Made by a program: the position numbers and the translations under genes
Source: Lumbricus terrestris
Lineage: Eukaryota; Annelida; Clitellata; Crassiclitellata; Lumbricidae
Direction: 5' to 3'
NCBI GenBank assembly: GCA_949752735.1
Contig: OX457039.1
Span: 27,519,920-27,583,919 of the forward strand
DNA: 64,000 nucleotides
The notes under the pieces: generated by a model
Told to the model about the DNA's origin: nothing
Seen by the model: only the letters and a program-made list of their open reading frames with translations
Databases searched by the model: none
Shown here: positions 1 to 11,526 of the stretch, one piece after another
Position numbering within the stretch: position 1 is the stretch's first letter
Layout: every line of letters starts with the position of its first letter

Positions 1-63
1 TAGTATAAAGATGCTATGAATCAATTTATTGCAAATTGAAAAAAACACGAGGCTCTTTGAATC

Positions 64-982
64 CAGGGGCTTCTATCCCTATACATGGCGGGCGCAGCTT
101 GCGCCCAGTGAAAAATAGGGGGGGGGGAATCTGAAGACAGCCAAAACTCACGTCGGTTGGGGGGGGGGAAGATCGGACATGGAGGTCAGCGTTCAATCTA
201 GGCATCACTAGGAGGAAGTTTCCCCCAGAAAATACTTCCCCTCCATATAAATTTGGACACAATGGTGGCCTAATAGTTTTTTAGCAAAGTGTATACACTT
301 TATACACTTTGAGTTTTTAGTTAGGCTACTATCTGCATTTTTGAACTACATGAACTGCTATAACAGCTATAATATACCATAATAAAAATTTCCTATTACA
401 TGATTATAATTATGCTTTTACTATTTTAATAAATAATACAATCATATTATAGCCTAATTGAAAAAAATGCTAATACAAATACTCTTTCCCACAACTAAAT
501 GGCTTCTCTCCAATGTTATCTTTCAAATTTCAGACATTCAAATTTCAAAATGTTTTGGTCCTTGAACACTTACTAAAGCAGCATAATTATTACGTGGGCT
601 TACGATGTAGGCCCTACAGAGGCGCAAAACACATGGCTGCCCAATTTTGGCAGCAATTCCTCCATTGAAATAGTAGAACAATTTTGCTAAGAGGGCAGCT
701 TAAAATGCTGAAATTGCAATGTGGAAATCGCAAAAATTTCTTATGGGGAGGGGCACATTCCCTCCCCATACCAGGTCCATTCTCGACGCTACACATGCTT
801 CGGCGATCGTCTGCTGGATGCTCGTTTGTCCCCCCTCCAAACAAACCTTCATTCCCATGGTACACACTAGAGGAGAGCATGCGCTATAGATTGCATTATA
901 TTGCCGGGAGGAAGGCCGGTTCAGAAAAGGGGGGGAAGAAGATGGATTGCGCCCGGTTGCTTAGGGGGGATAGAAGCCCCTG
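64..982. mobile_element. Non-autonomous hAT-type DNA transposon (919 bp)
   Basis: The ends are inverted repeats, CAGGGGCTTCTATCCC on the left and its complement on the right. The element is flanked by a perfect 8-bp duplication TTTGAATC (56-63 and 983-990), the target-site signature of the hAT superfamily. No transposase-like frame is visible; the open frames inside are short. The interior holds G runs and nothing else I recognise. Confidence 0.85.
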
Positions 983-1241
983 TTTGAATCAACGTTGAAA
1001 CTTAATATTGTATATGCGGTAATTTGTGCCCTAAGCTTGTAATCTCAGCCGTATTATTATAGCCTATATCGACGCTGAATTAACCATTGACTGATGCCGA
1101 GATGAGGAGGCTCACTGTATCAAATAAACTCAATGACCGTTATAAATGCTGTCTTAATAAGCGGCCGCGGCCATTACGCTGCTGGTGATAGTAAATTATA
1201 GTAATATCACTGCGCGTGTGTAAGGACAATGTTGACCCTGT

Positions 1242-1486
1242 CATTGGCGGCGCCAAGATTTCAGTTTGGGGGGAGGTGCTGAATTCCCGAGGAGGAAATT
1301 TTCTATTTTCAGCCCTCAAAATTTCTGACGACTTTTAAAAAAGTCATTTGGTCGAAATCTCGTACATATGGTTTCAGTTTTTTAGGGGGGCTGATCATGA
1401 AAATGTTTCATCTTTACATGTAAAAAACCGGATGGCCTTTTTGGGGGCTTAGCCCTCTGCCCTCCCACCCGCTAGAGCCGCCACTG
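1242..1486. mobile_element. hAT-type MITE (245 bp)
   Basis: The left end CATTGGCGGC pairs with the right end GCCGCCACTG with one mismatch. The perfect 8-bp duplication GACCCTGT lies at 1234-1241 and 1487-1494. The interior contains the AGTCAT/AAATTTC motifs seen in other short elements of this window (21.3, 24.5, 62.2 kb), suggesting a common MITE lineage. It is non-coding. Confidence 0.85.
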
Positions 1487-1698
1487 GACCCTGTTACAAC
1501 TGCATATGAACATTTTTTGCGTATTTCAAAGACAATAATTAAATAAATAAAAAATATAACGGCATGATATGCTGCATAGAGCATAGAGGCCTATCGTCTC
1601 AACTTCAGGTTTAATAAATTGGAAAGTGCTAAAGGTTTCAATAATGGACTGGTCAGTTCTTCTGGATAAAAGTGCGTAGGAATGTATATACATCCATT

Positions 1699-1700
<2 letters not shown>

Positions 1701-1750
<50 letters not shown>

Positions 1751-1804
1751 GCCTCTGATTAGGTTGTACTGTGAGAGGCGCTTTATAAACCCCCAAATAG
1801 AATA

Positions 1805-1841
<37 letters not shown>
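1701..1841. repeat. Two (AT)n microsatellites around a short spacer
   Basis: AT dinucleotide runs occupy about 1701-1748 and 1808-1841. The spacer includes a LINE-tail-like string (GAGAGGCGCTTTATAAA). Confidence 0.9.
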
Positions 1842-1842
<1 letters not shown>

Positions 1843-1846
1843 TAGC

Positions 1847-2530
1847 TGGGGTACCCGGCGTTGCACGGGAAATTTAGGATTCAACCCGCTCCCGGCCACG
1901 ACCCCAGCACCTACAACCACCCGACTGCACCCCACAACACTCCGACGTCCACTTGTACGCCACCCATGAAATTAGAGTTTTCGGCAAAATTTCCTCTCCC
2001 CACCACCCACCACCCTCCCCCCCCACGCATTCCACACACCTCGGCCCTGCGGGCCGAGGTGTGTGGAGGCGAGGTGGCTTGGTATAAACATCTGTCTAGT
2101 TGTGGCGTTTCAGATATAAGTGTTAAAAATAATATGCATTGCAACGTGCAGTCACGCTGGTTCTTTATAAATAATCATACCAAGCATATATAAAATATAC
2201 CAAGCATTTATAATAATATATTCGAGGCTATTATACTCATTGGGCGAAGGCATGTATCTTTTCCCAGGGTTGGACGACAGCGTATGCTTTTCAGGCTAAG
2301 CGAAAAAATGACGTCAAAATATGACGTCATCGGCCGTGGCCCGTTAATGAAAAATATCGAAATACGGCGACGCGACATTAACACAGCGAAGTTTAAAATG
2401 TCTATTTTTTCGAAATCTAAAGTGAATAAAAAGCTGAAAATAGCGTACTTGGATTTCTGTGGTCAACTTTTATCTAAATGCAATGTTTCATGTGAGTAGC
2501 TGCTAAACTGCGAGCGTGCATCGGTCCCAA
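1847..2530 (+). mobile_element. Interspersed retroelement-like repeat, GGTACCCGGCGTTGC family
   Basis: It begins immediately after an (AT)n run with GGGGTACCCGGCGTTGCACG. The first part is similar to the repeat starting near 57160, including GGATTC(A/G)ACCCGCTC and CCACCCATGAAATT. No intact reverse transcriptase is present. The open frames here are C-rich low-complexity translations and I do not call them genes. A Penelope-like or LINE 3-prime region is possible but unproven. Confidence 0.45.
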
Positions 2531-2553
2531 ATAAATAAATATACGTACAACCT

Positions 2554-2555
2554 TT

Positions 2556-2645
<90 letters not shown>
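2554..2645. repeat. (AT)n then (AG)n compound microsatellite
   Basis: A TA-dinucleotide run passes directly into a GA-dinucleotide run. The minus-strand open frame reading SLSLSL/YIYIYI is its translation, not a gene. Confidence 0.95.
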
Positions 2646-2648
<3 letters not shown>

Positions 2649-2929
2649 TTACTGTTCGAATTCTGCCGTGGACATACATGCATACTTATAGGATAACTAT
2701 ATATATAACTGGGTAGGCCTACTCTGCGTTGCTTGAGAACATTTAGTTTTTCGCCACACCCCGCCTCAGGTTTATGAATTGAGGCGAGGTGTGGCGGGAC
2801 GGGGTGATCGTGGTGGCCAAACGGCGTCGCCCGGAAAATTTTGGTTCTTCGCTCCACAGTCCACACGCCGGTCCCCGGGTCAGAAGCGTCGAGCGGGGAC
2901 CGGGCCGGTGTGGGCCTGGTCGCCTTACT

Positions 2930-3180
2930 GCATGCCTAGGTGTAAGTTTTCAGGCGAATAGTTGCAAAAATGTGGACACGGTGTGGAAATTGAGTGGGTT
3001 TTAAAAAGTGGAATTTGAGTTTTTCTCCCCACCCGGTCACCCAGAGTGAGAATGATTGGCCAACCCTTCCACCGGGTGGTTCTGGTGGCCATCGGTCTAT
3101 ATATATATGTGCAAGTTTTCAGGTCAATAGCTGCGAAACTGTGGGTGTGTATTCTGGACAAACGTACACACATACTTTCT
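2930..3180 (+). mobile_element. Partial copies of a retroelement 3-prime tail
   Basis: Two related strings, GTAAGTTTTCAGGCGAATAG at about 2941 and GCAAGTTTTCAGGTCAATAG at about 3110, are each followed by a GC(G/A)AAA(C/A)TGTGG stretch. The second ends in ACAAACGTACACACATAC. This resembles the tails of abundant invertebrate retroelements. No coding part is preserved. Confidence 0.35.
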
Positions 3181-4225
3181 CCTTTATGGATTTAGACGGC
3201 ATAATGCTGACTCCTTTGTATAGCGCCTTGATCCACAGTATCCCTACTGTGTATTGCGTTTGTGACCGGTGTACAATTATATACATTGAGTTGATCTTCT
3301 GTGTACCACAATTTAATGTGCTGCGTTTTTCTTCCTTTTCTCATTTTTTTTATCTTTTTTTATCTTTCGTTTGTCGTTCTGCCACTTTGTCATGATAAAG
3401 ATGTTCATCATTAAACTATTATAATACATTACAGTGTACATTATACTTATAGCATACATTATACTTATAGCGTACATTATACTTATAGTGTACATTATAC
3501 TTATAGTCTCGTGTTGTCGTGCTCCACTAAAACCATAGACCTAGATCTTCTGATCACAGTCGGCCTCTTCCCTGACAGTCGAGGATTTAGAAAAAAATTG
3601 AAAATATTTTATCTCAGGTTTGATAAAATTTCGTAAAACCAGACATATTTTGCGGCTATGTACCGGGGTAGGTCTGATTCAGATCGATAAGGAACCAAGA
3701 TCATATAAGCCTTACATGAACTTTTGAACAAAAACCTTTGGGGCCATGCAGCTCAGAATCGTAATAAAAGCGCACGTCTGTTTCTCTGAGCAATGCAAAC
3801 AGGTCTTAGACCTTCAGAAGTCACCCATAAAAGAAGATCTTTGATGACTTGAAAGTATAACGTTTATACTCTGCAGCTAGATATTATGTCAAAATAGTAT
3901 TAGGCCTATTACCCCACATTCAATGAGTTGCTCAAATTATTATTTTAGCCGTGGCTTGACTGGGAGCGCCACTGAACAGACCTCATGGAGGGGTGCTAAG
4001 GAACAGTATACATTCGAAAACAAGATATTTCTGTTTGCAATAATTATTTAATTTGAGATCCTATATACTATATGCAAGATATTATGACAATAAACATATT
4101 ATTACAAAAGTTCTTAACTATTTCTCTCTGTTACTCTCTCTCTGTCTCTGTCTCTGTCTCTCTGTCTTTGTCTCTGTCTCTGTCTGTCTCTGTCTCTGTC
4201 GCTCTCTCTGTCTGTATGTCTGTCG

Positions 4226-4260
<35 letters not shown>

Positions 4261-4862
4261 ACAACAGTTCTTTCCACTTTTCAACGTAACTGGATAATCT
4301 CTAACTAGGATGTGATAAAATAGCCCTGAACATGCTTTATTCTGTTATTCACACATATGTATTTGAAAAGATCGCGAGTGGTACGTTTTCATACTTTCTT
4401 TATCAATCCCTTTGTCAACCTTATTTTTTTATATTAGCCCTATCGGGCCTAGCCTACTGTTCAATTCAGTCTAAAAACATCAAGAACCAAATGTTTAAAC
4501 ACTATATAAAATTGTCGTAAGCTGAAAGCATTAATCCTGCAGAATAAATAAGACTCCTAGACTGGCAAATCGCGGAATAAAGAAGACTATATATATATAT
4601 ATATATATATATCCTAGACTGGCAAATCGAGTTGAGATGCTTCACTTCGTGGTGTAGTTTTTCTTGTCACGAACCTGAGCGCATCTTAGGTCTATCTGAA
4701 ACAATGAGGTATCAAAAGCACAAGAAATATAAACAAAGCAAAACTTCAAGGCCAAAGGAGAAAATAGTGCATTGCATTTACAGAATTATAAACCGACTCT
4801 CACAGTGCATAAGCCTACCATGGCGAAAGTCTCCGAGGATAGCAGATGACATAATGACATAG
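3181..4862. other. No gene recognised; short tandem repeats
   Basis: An 18-bp unit (ACATTATACTTATAGCGT-like) is repeated about four times at 3430-3507. A (TCTG/TCTC)n microsatellite lies at about 4120-4260 and an (AT)n run at about 4588-4611. The remainder is AT-rich with no splice-consistent coding evidence that I can see. Confidence 0.6.
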
Positions 4863-5070
4863 TTCCTTTTGCTCGCACTACTACCATGAAGAATCGAGCC
4901 TTTTCTGTGGTTGGACCAGTGGTCAGGAATGGCCTTCCTTTTGAGCTACGCCTACACCCTGGGACTCTACCAGGATCCTTCCTTACTGGAGTCGGGAGCG
5001 CCTCTGAGTATATAGTTTTTTCTTGAAGAAGCGCTGTATAAATGTCCGAATGAATGAATGAATGAATGAC
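4863..5070 (+). mobile_element. LINE 3-prime end, WNGLP-type (5-prime truncated)
   Basis: The translation contains NRAFSVVGPVVRNGLP, the degenerate C-terminus of a CR1/L2-like reverse transcriptase (usual form FSVVGPSTWNGLP). It is followed by GGGAGCGCCTCTGAGTA and AGCGCTGTATAAA, ending in an (ATGA)n tail. The same tail recurs at 7.85, 45.5, 47.0, 50.2 and 53.4 kb and in the SINEs. It is a dead fragment. Confidence 0.7.
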
Positions 5071-6278
5071 ATGCTTTGAGGCGGCGAAGGATGCAGTATA
5101 ATTATGGTAGTGCGGACCAAGGGGAAGGTGGTGGTTCCACTGCAGTGAAGGCCAATGCAGACAGTAGTGTGGGACTGAGCCATGACCATTCTCGCACGAT
5201 GGTCAAAATGATAAAGACGGTCGGCAGAGACGAGCGCGTGAAGGGAGGCGACAGAGACGGGCAGACGTTGGAAATTGTATAGACATTTAGTGGCAAGACC
5301 CAAAGAATGGCAGATGAAGAAAAATACCATTAGCTGAATACAACTTATGCAAGTATTGAGAGATAGAGACACATACATACAGACATACATACAGACAGAC
5401 AGACAGACAGCCAGACAGAGAGAGAGAAAGAGAGAAAGATAGAAAGATATGACAGAGAAGGAGAGAGAAAGAGAGAGAGAGAAAGAAAGAAAGGGTGTGT
5501 GTGTGCGTCATGGTAGATGAAACATGAATATGAAGATGCGATTGTCTAATTAGATAGTCCTACAGATCTCTGCATATTTGTATAATCTCACATAAAGTGG
5601 CGCGAAAGAATAATCTGACGGAAATAAGAAATGAGTGGAGACTTTGCTACGTCGTGTATAATACATGTACGACGTACGTGTAGCCTACGATGTAAGAGAC
5701 GATTGAGGCAGCGGAAGAAGCAGGATATCACTGAGCCTTTACTGTTTAACGACACTGCCATTTCAAAGGTGATTAGTGTCGCCCTCCTCGTTTATCCAGG
5801 CTTTGGACTGGCACTGGCAGAGTGCAACAATTTAGGAGTTTTAGGATATCACTGATTATATGCATATATATATATAGAGCCTACTATATTTAACTACATG
5901 TATGACAGCATAGACTATACATGTATCTATGAACTGTTTCCTACAGTACAATTATGGCCTTATATATTATAGGCCTACTCTGGCGAGCAAGCTGACAAGT
6001 GAGTTAATCAGAGTTATCATAGGCTAATCAGACGTACGCTGTTTAAGTTGCACGAGGCGTTTGCTGTCTTTTCTTGCTCGACAATTTCTCCAGCAGACGA
6101 AGAAATTCTTCAGCGGACATTTCTGCAATTAAATTAGACGAACGTTGGTAATGATTATTTATACAACGTACGTGTAAGTAAGTGATGCATGGTAGGTCTA
6201 CACGCAAATCAGAAGAAGGAGGTTTTAACTTATTGGAAAGAACAATTTCATAAGTCGATGAAAAAATTAGGAGTGTAC
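5071..6278. other. No gene recognised; GACA/GAGA microsatellite
   Basis: A (GACA)n to (GAGA)n tract spans about 5370-5500. An open plus-strand frame at 5631-5855 has no recognisable domain, and I do not accept it as a gene. Confidence 0.55.
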
Positions 6279-6286
6279 GTCTACAG

Positions 6287-8769
6287 CAGGGGTCTCAAAC
6301 ACGCGGCCCGCGGGCCGCATGCGGCCCGCGAACCCGATTAATGCGGCCCGCGAACAGCCTCCTGGTTTTTTTATTTTGAAAAATTAGAAATCGGTTTAAA
6401 AGAATTTCGCAGTTCCTTTACGATTTCAACCAATGTTTAAACTGCTTTCTACTCCTTTTGCTGTGGACATTGAGTCCCCAACAGCAGATATAGGCATAAG
6501 CAGTTGGATGCTCCAAGGTGTCATGATGTGGAGCAGACATGCACAGGTCGGTCAGGACAGACCAGTGGAGAGAGTTGGAGGAGAGGGCATGGGACACATA
6601 CGGGCATTGACCCAGGTTGTCCTTCATGCCTCTCTCCCAATATTCTCTTCATTTAGACAAGGTGGTCTAGCTGCTCCAAGATTTTAATGGTATGGAGCAG
6701 ACCTGCTGACCGGACCGGTGAGAAGCTGGGTAACATGACGCGAGACAGACTCAGACAGAGAGTGGCGTCGGACTCCTACGGGCACTGTGCCTATGGATAT
6801 TGATGATGATGAGTTGGAATTAGTGGACCTTCAATGCGATACAACGCCGAAGCAGAAGTATGCTACAGCGATGTTTTATGCCGGTGTCGCAAAATAGAGT
6901 ATCTCCGTAATAATTGTATCTCCACAGATGATGAGAAGTTGAAAAATGTCACTTCCGCGTGTGTTTATTTTTGCAAATTAACTTGCATTTGCTTGGTTTT
7001 GAACAATGACACTGACAGGTAGGCCCTGCGTTTATTCCTATAATTTTGGTGACTTTGGTTTAGAGGACTTAGAACATTTAGAACACTTAAGAACACTCAT
7101 AGTCTCTTGGCCTAACTAAATTCGAGTCAGGGCCGGATTAACAAATGTGGGGGCCCTGTTCGATAAAACTGTGGGGGCCCAGACCTTACAGAAGCATGAC
7201 AAAATGACTCGCAAAACGGGTTATATTCAACGAATCACCATTCGTCTGTTATTAATTCATTACTTAGGCCCTATATTATTTTTAACACTAATTATCAACA
7301 GGCCTTTTAATTGTATAAAACAACCGAAACATCTTTTACGGTTTAAGAATATTAAAGTGATTCATGGTCAGTCATTCTCCTGACCAGCGCACAGCACTCG
7401 TACAAGCAAACAGTGCATAAGCGATTTTATGCCCCAAATAAATTCTTGGCTATGAAAATTTCTGGTAGACCTGCGGCAGAATAACGGCCAGGGCAAATGG
7501 TTCTTACCAGGACATTTGGCCTGATTTGCCCTGCTGTGCATGGCCCCCACACTGTTTACAAACTAAAATATATTTTCGCGGTTATGCCAGTAGTAGACCC
7601 TGGCTCAAGCTCCATCCTGCTTATGTGAGCTTTCACCCCGGTGTCTGTCTCTCCGGACAGCCGTTCACTGCGCTCATTTGCTCGTGGAGAATTCCTTGTT
7701 CTTTTTTCGAGTATTGTGACCATGCAACGACTAGCATTCTCGGTAGTGGGCACAGTTAGGCCCCTATCTGGAATAGCCTCCCCGTTGCTCTCTCGCTTCC
7801 CGTGACTCTGCCGACTCTTTCTTTTGTCTTCTCGACTTTTCTTTTTGACAACGCCTGCGTTGGGAGCGCCACCGAGTAAAAATCTGAAGGGGTTCTATAT
7901 AAATTTATGAGATTGATTGAATTCGTAAAAATAAGAGTGCATGCTGCATGTAGGCCTACTCAATGTTATTATCATGCCATCTCGTAATGCGTAGCATAGC
8001 ACTGGAGTTCCGATCAGGTGATGTATTAAGTGTTTAAATAAGCAAAAAAGTATGACTCTTACTAGCATTTCTGACTGATTTTAAGATCAATTTGCCTGGC
8101 AATGAAAACTGCAATAAGGGCCCCCACAAATTTTAAATAATTAAAAAACGTATAACTCTTACTAGCATTTCTGACTGATTTTAAGATCAATCAATCGGCC
8201 TGGCAATGAAAACTGCAATAAGGGCCCCCACATGTGCAAAAGTTGCATAATGCTAAAGTCACTAGTTTTTGAATAATTTGACAAGTTTTCATATATTTTA
8301 AACTCAGTTTACTATTATAATTAGCAATGATGAAAAAATTCCTATTGCATGTGTGGGGGCCCCCTAAAGTGTGGGGGCCCCTGTTCGGCCGAACATGTCG
8401 AACATGCCTTAATCCGGCCCTGATTCGAGTTGAATTACTCTGAACATTGCTTAGGAAACTTTAAAAATTGGAGTAATTTTAAATTTTGATTACAGCATAA
8501 TTTCTTCAATTATAGCGTCCACGCATTTTTTGATAATTGGGATATAATGTTTTTTTCAATTTTGTTTGTAGTACCGTTATAGTTACACTTAAAATATAAT
8601 ATTATGTGAATTTTACAGGGTCATCTCATCATTACATTATTGTATGCTGCAATGACACATAACTAATTATATAGTTTCACGTGCACAAGAATATTTTTAT
8701 GTTGCGGCCCGCGAGTCATTAAAAATTTCCAAATGCGGCCCACATGCTGACTTGAGTTTGAGACCCCTG
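6287..8769. mobile_element. hAT-type transposon CAGGGGTCTCAAAC, host of a nested hAT
   Basis: The ends CAGGGGTCTCAAAC and GTTTGAGACCCCTG are inverted and followed inward by GCGGCCCGC motifs, the classic terminal pattern of hAT (Charlie-like) elements. The 8-bp duplication GTCTACAG lies at 6279-6286 and 8770-8777. A second hAT element is inserted inside at 7128-8422. The residual interior (6430-6800) has short open stretches but no transposase motif I can name. Confidence 0.85.
7128..8422 (+). mobile_element. Non-autonomous hAT element, 1,295 bp, copy A
   Basis: The inverted ends are CAGGGCCGGATTAA and TTAATCCGGCCCTG, with 8-bp duplication ATTCGAGT at 7120-7127 and 8423-8430. A near-identical copy of exactly the same length lies inverted at 11527-12821. 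The interior is chimeric. Positions 7460-7735 resemble the 57.3-57.6 kb repeat, and 7850-7915 is a LINE 3-prime tail (GGGAGCGCCACCGAGTA, TATATAAATTTATGA). The open frames shared by both copies reflect identity of the copies rather than genes. Confidence 0.92.
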
Positions 8770-8777
8770 GTCTACAG

Positions 8778-9599
8778 TCTGGTCTAATACAATCTAAGCG
8801 AGATGGCAATATTGAATATATAACTAGACTCAAATAATTATATAGGCTGTAAGACAATATACTGGTAATTAAAGAGAATAAAGATATTCATATCTACTGG
8901 TGACATGATTTTTTTTATCTCACAGGCAAATTTGGTGGTTCTCGTAGACTTTTGGTCATTGATTAGAGAAATGATGATGATTTTTTTGTGTCAATGCTTT
9001 TTTGAAAGAACAATGCTTAGGTTGCAACGAATTCTGTGTACCGGAATGTTTGATGTTACTTGTTAATAGCCTATAGATACGATTAAAATTAAGTTCCTAA
9101 ATGGCCTATCCCAGATTTAGTAGGTCTAAGTCAATTCCAGCAGTTTCACGTGATAAGATCAGCAATTCCTGCCTTCTGTATCATGATTGGTAGGCATGAT
9201 TTAATGATATAATAATGAATAAATTGGATGAGATTTGGACTAGATAAAATTCTAGTCGATTTTCTACAATGGAGCCAGAATTGATAATGGCTAGAAAAGA
9301 TTAGATCTCGACACAATACGCAAAATAGGCCTACACAGGACTAGGGCTGTGCTACATTGGATTATATTGCAGATTACTAGGTTACACTTTGGATTCGACA
9401 ATACATGTAAATTACATTACATTAGATTATGATGTAAAAGATAAGATTAATCGATATGAGATAATAAGAAAAATAATCAGGAGAGGATAATTAAAGCAGC
9501 ACTCGAACGCAACGAAGACAAAAACACAGATTGGCAGAAGAAGTGAAAAAATAGCAAGGGCCAAGTGCGCACAGTAAACATTCTAAGAAATCGTAGATT
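8778..9599. other. No feature recognised; possible last intron of gene 1
   Basis: The stretch is AT-rich and lacks long open frames. On the minus strand it lies downstream of the consensus donor at 9623/9622. I could not identify the acceptor or the terminal exon, and I saw no minus-strand AATAAA close to the read-through stop at 9600-9602. Confidence 0.5.
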
Positions 9600-9622
9600 T
9601 CATTCGTAGAGACTTGTCTCAC

Positions 9623-11374
9623 CTTGTGCTGCAGCTTCCTCGTGGTCAGAATCCTCGGCATATCTTCTTTCAATTTGTGCAGATCCAGAGTCAGACTGAC
9701 GCCGTTTCACTTGTGGGCTTCTAGAATCGCTTGAATAGCTTCTTTCAATCTGTGCAGATCCAGAGTCAGACTGACGCCGTTTCACTTGTGGGCTTCTAGA
9801 AACGCTGGAATAGCTTCTTTCAATCTGTGCAGATCCCGAGTCAGACTGACGCCGTTTCACTTGTGGGCTTCTAGAATCGCTGGAATAGCTTCTTTCAATC
9901 TGTGCAGATCCCGAGTCAGACTGACGCCGTTTCACTTGTGGGCTTCTAGAATCGCTGGAATAGCTTCTTTCAATCTGTGCAGATCCAGAGTCAGACTGAC
10001 GCTGTTTCACTTGTGGGCTTCTAGAATCGCTGGAATAGCTTCTTTCAATCTGTGCAGATCCAGAGTCAGACTGACGCTGTTTCCCTTGTGGGCTTCTAGA
10101 ATCGCTGGAATAGCTTCTTTCAATCTGTGCAGATCCAGAGTCAGACTGACGCTGTTTCCCTTGTGGGCTTCTAGAATCGCTGGAATAGCTTCTTTCAATT
10201 TGTGCAGATCCCGAGTCAGACTGAGGTCGATTTTCTTGTGGGCTTCTAGAATCGCTGGAATAGCTTCTTTCAATCTGTGCAGATCCAGAGTCAGACTGAG
10301 GTCGATTTTCTTGTGGGCTTCTAGAATCGCTGGAATAGCTTCTTTCAATCTGTGCAGATCCAGAGTCAGACTGACGCTGTTTCCCTTGTGGGCTTCTAGA
10401 ATCGCTGGAATAGCTTCTTTCAATCTGTGCAGATCCCGAGTCAGACTGACGCCGTTTCACTTGTGGGCTTCTAGAATCGCTGGAATAGCTTCTTTCAATT
10501 TGTGCAGATCCCGAGTCAGACTGACTTCTAGAATCGCTGGAATAGCTTCTTTCAATCTGAGCAGATCCAGAGTCAGACTGACGCCGTTTCACTTGTGGGC
10601 TTCTAGAAACGCTGGAATAGCTTCTTTCAATCTGTGCAGATCCCGAGTCAGACTGACGCCGTTTCACTTGTGGGCTTCTAGAATCGCTGGAATAGCTTCT
10701 TTCAATCTGTGCAGATCCCGAGTCAGACTGACGCCGTTTCACTTGTGGGCTTCTAGAATCGCTGGAATAGCTTCTTTCAATCTGTGCAGATCCAGAGTCA
10801 GACTGACGCTGTTTCACTTGTGGGCTTCTAGAATCGCTGGAATAGCTTCTTTCAATCTGTGCAGATCCAGAGTCAGACTGACGCTGTTTCCCTTGTGGGC
10901 TTCTAGAATCGCTGGAATAGCTTCTTTCAATCTGTGCAGATCCAGAGTCAGACTGACGCTGTTTCCCTTGTGGGCTTCTAGAATCGCTGGAATAGCTTCT
11001 TTCAATTTGTGCAGATCCCGAGTCAGACTGACTTCTAGAGTCGCTGGAATAGCTTCTTTCAATCTGAGGAGTATCTGCGTCAGATTCACGGCGATCTCTT
11101 TGTCCACGACCATCATCTACGGTGTATTTTCTTTCGATTTGTGGGTATTTCGTTATCGATAGAAGTCTTTCCAGTTGTGGACGACCATCATCTACGGTGT
11201 ATTTTCCTTCGAATTGTGGGGATTTCGTTATCGATAGAAGTCCATCGAGTTGTGGACGATATTCATCACCGGTATATCTTCTTTCGATTTGTGGGGATTT
11301 CGTTATCGATAGAAGTCCTTCGAGTTGTGGACGATATTCATCACCGGTATATTTTCTTTCGATTTGTGGAGATC
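9623..11374 (-). CDS. Gene 1 exon 9: 25-residue tandem-repeat exon
   Basis: The acceptor is TTTTGTCCTGATTCAG/GATCTCC, with a good pyrimidine-rich tract, and the donor is GCACAAG/GTGAGA, a near-perfect consensus. Length is 1,752 bp (584 codons), phase 1-1. The first four units are divergent (SPQIERKYTGDEYR followed by PQLEGLLSITK). About 20 homogeneous units follow, built as QSDSGSAQIERSYSSDSR plus SPQ and a linker. Linkers are VKRR (8), V/GKQR (7) and ENRP (2), and two units lack the linker through an in-frame 24-bp deletion. It ends in an acidic stretch (YAEDSDHEEAAAQ). If the donor is skipped, translation stops at TGA 9602-9600 after GETSLYE. Basic KRR before Gln could be convertase sites. 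That, or a phosphorylated matrix role, is speculation. Confidence 0.75.
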
Positions 11375-11526
11375 CTGAATCAGGACAAAATCGAGACAGC
11401 CTTTTCCTCGATTCGTTTTCAATCTAATAAAACTCTCTTCTAGTCTTTCTACTTCCACGTATTTTAAGTTTTGCTGCCAAGATTTATCAGTTCATGATAA
11501 TTCGAGCTTATTTTTACATCTACAGT

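Noticed and set aside
7147..7759. Open frames identical in both 1,295-bp hAT copies
   Set aside because: Identity follows from the recent copying of the element. The frames are short, overlap on both strands, and lack any transposase motif.
9786..11162. Long plus-strand open frame (458 codons) opposite gene 1 exon 9
   Set aside because: It is the antisense shadow of the 75-bp minisatellite. The minus-strand frame has matching splice sites and phase; the plus-strand one has none.
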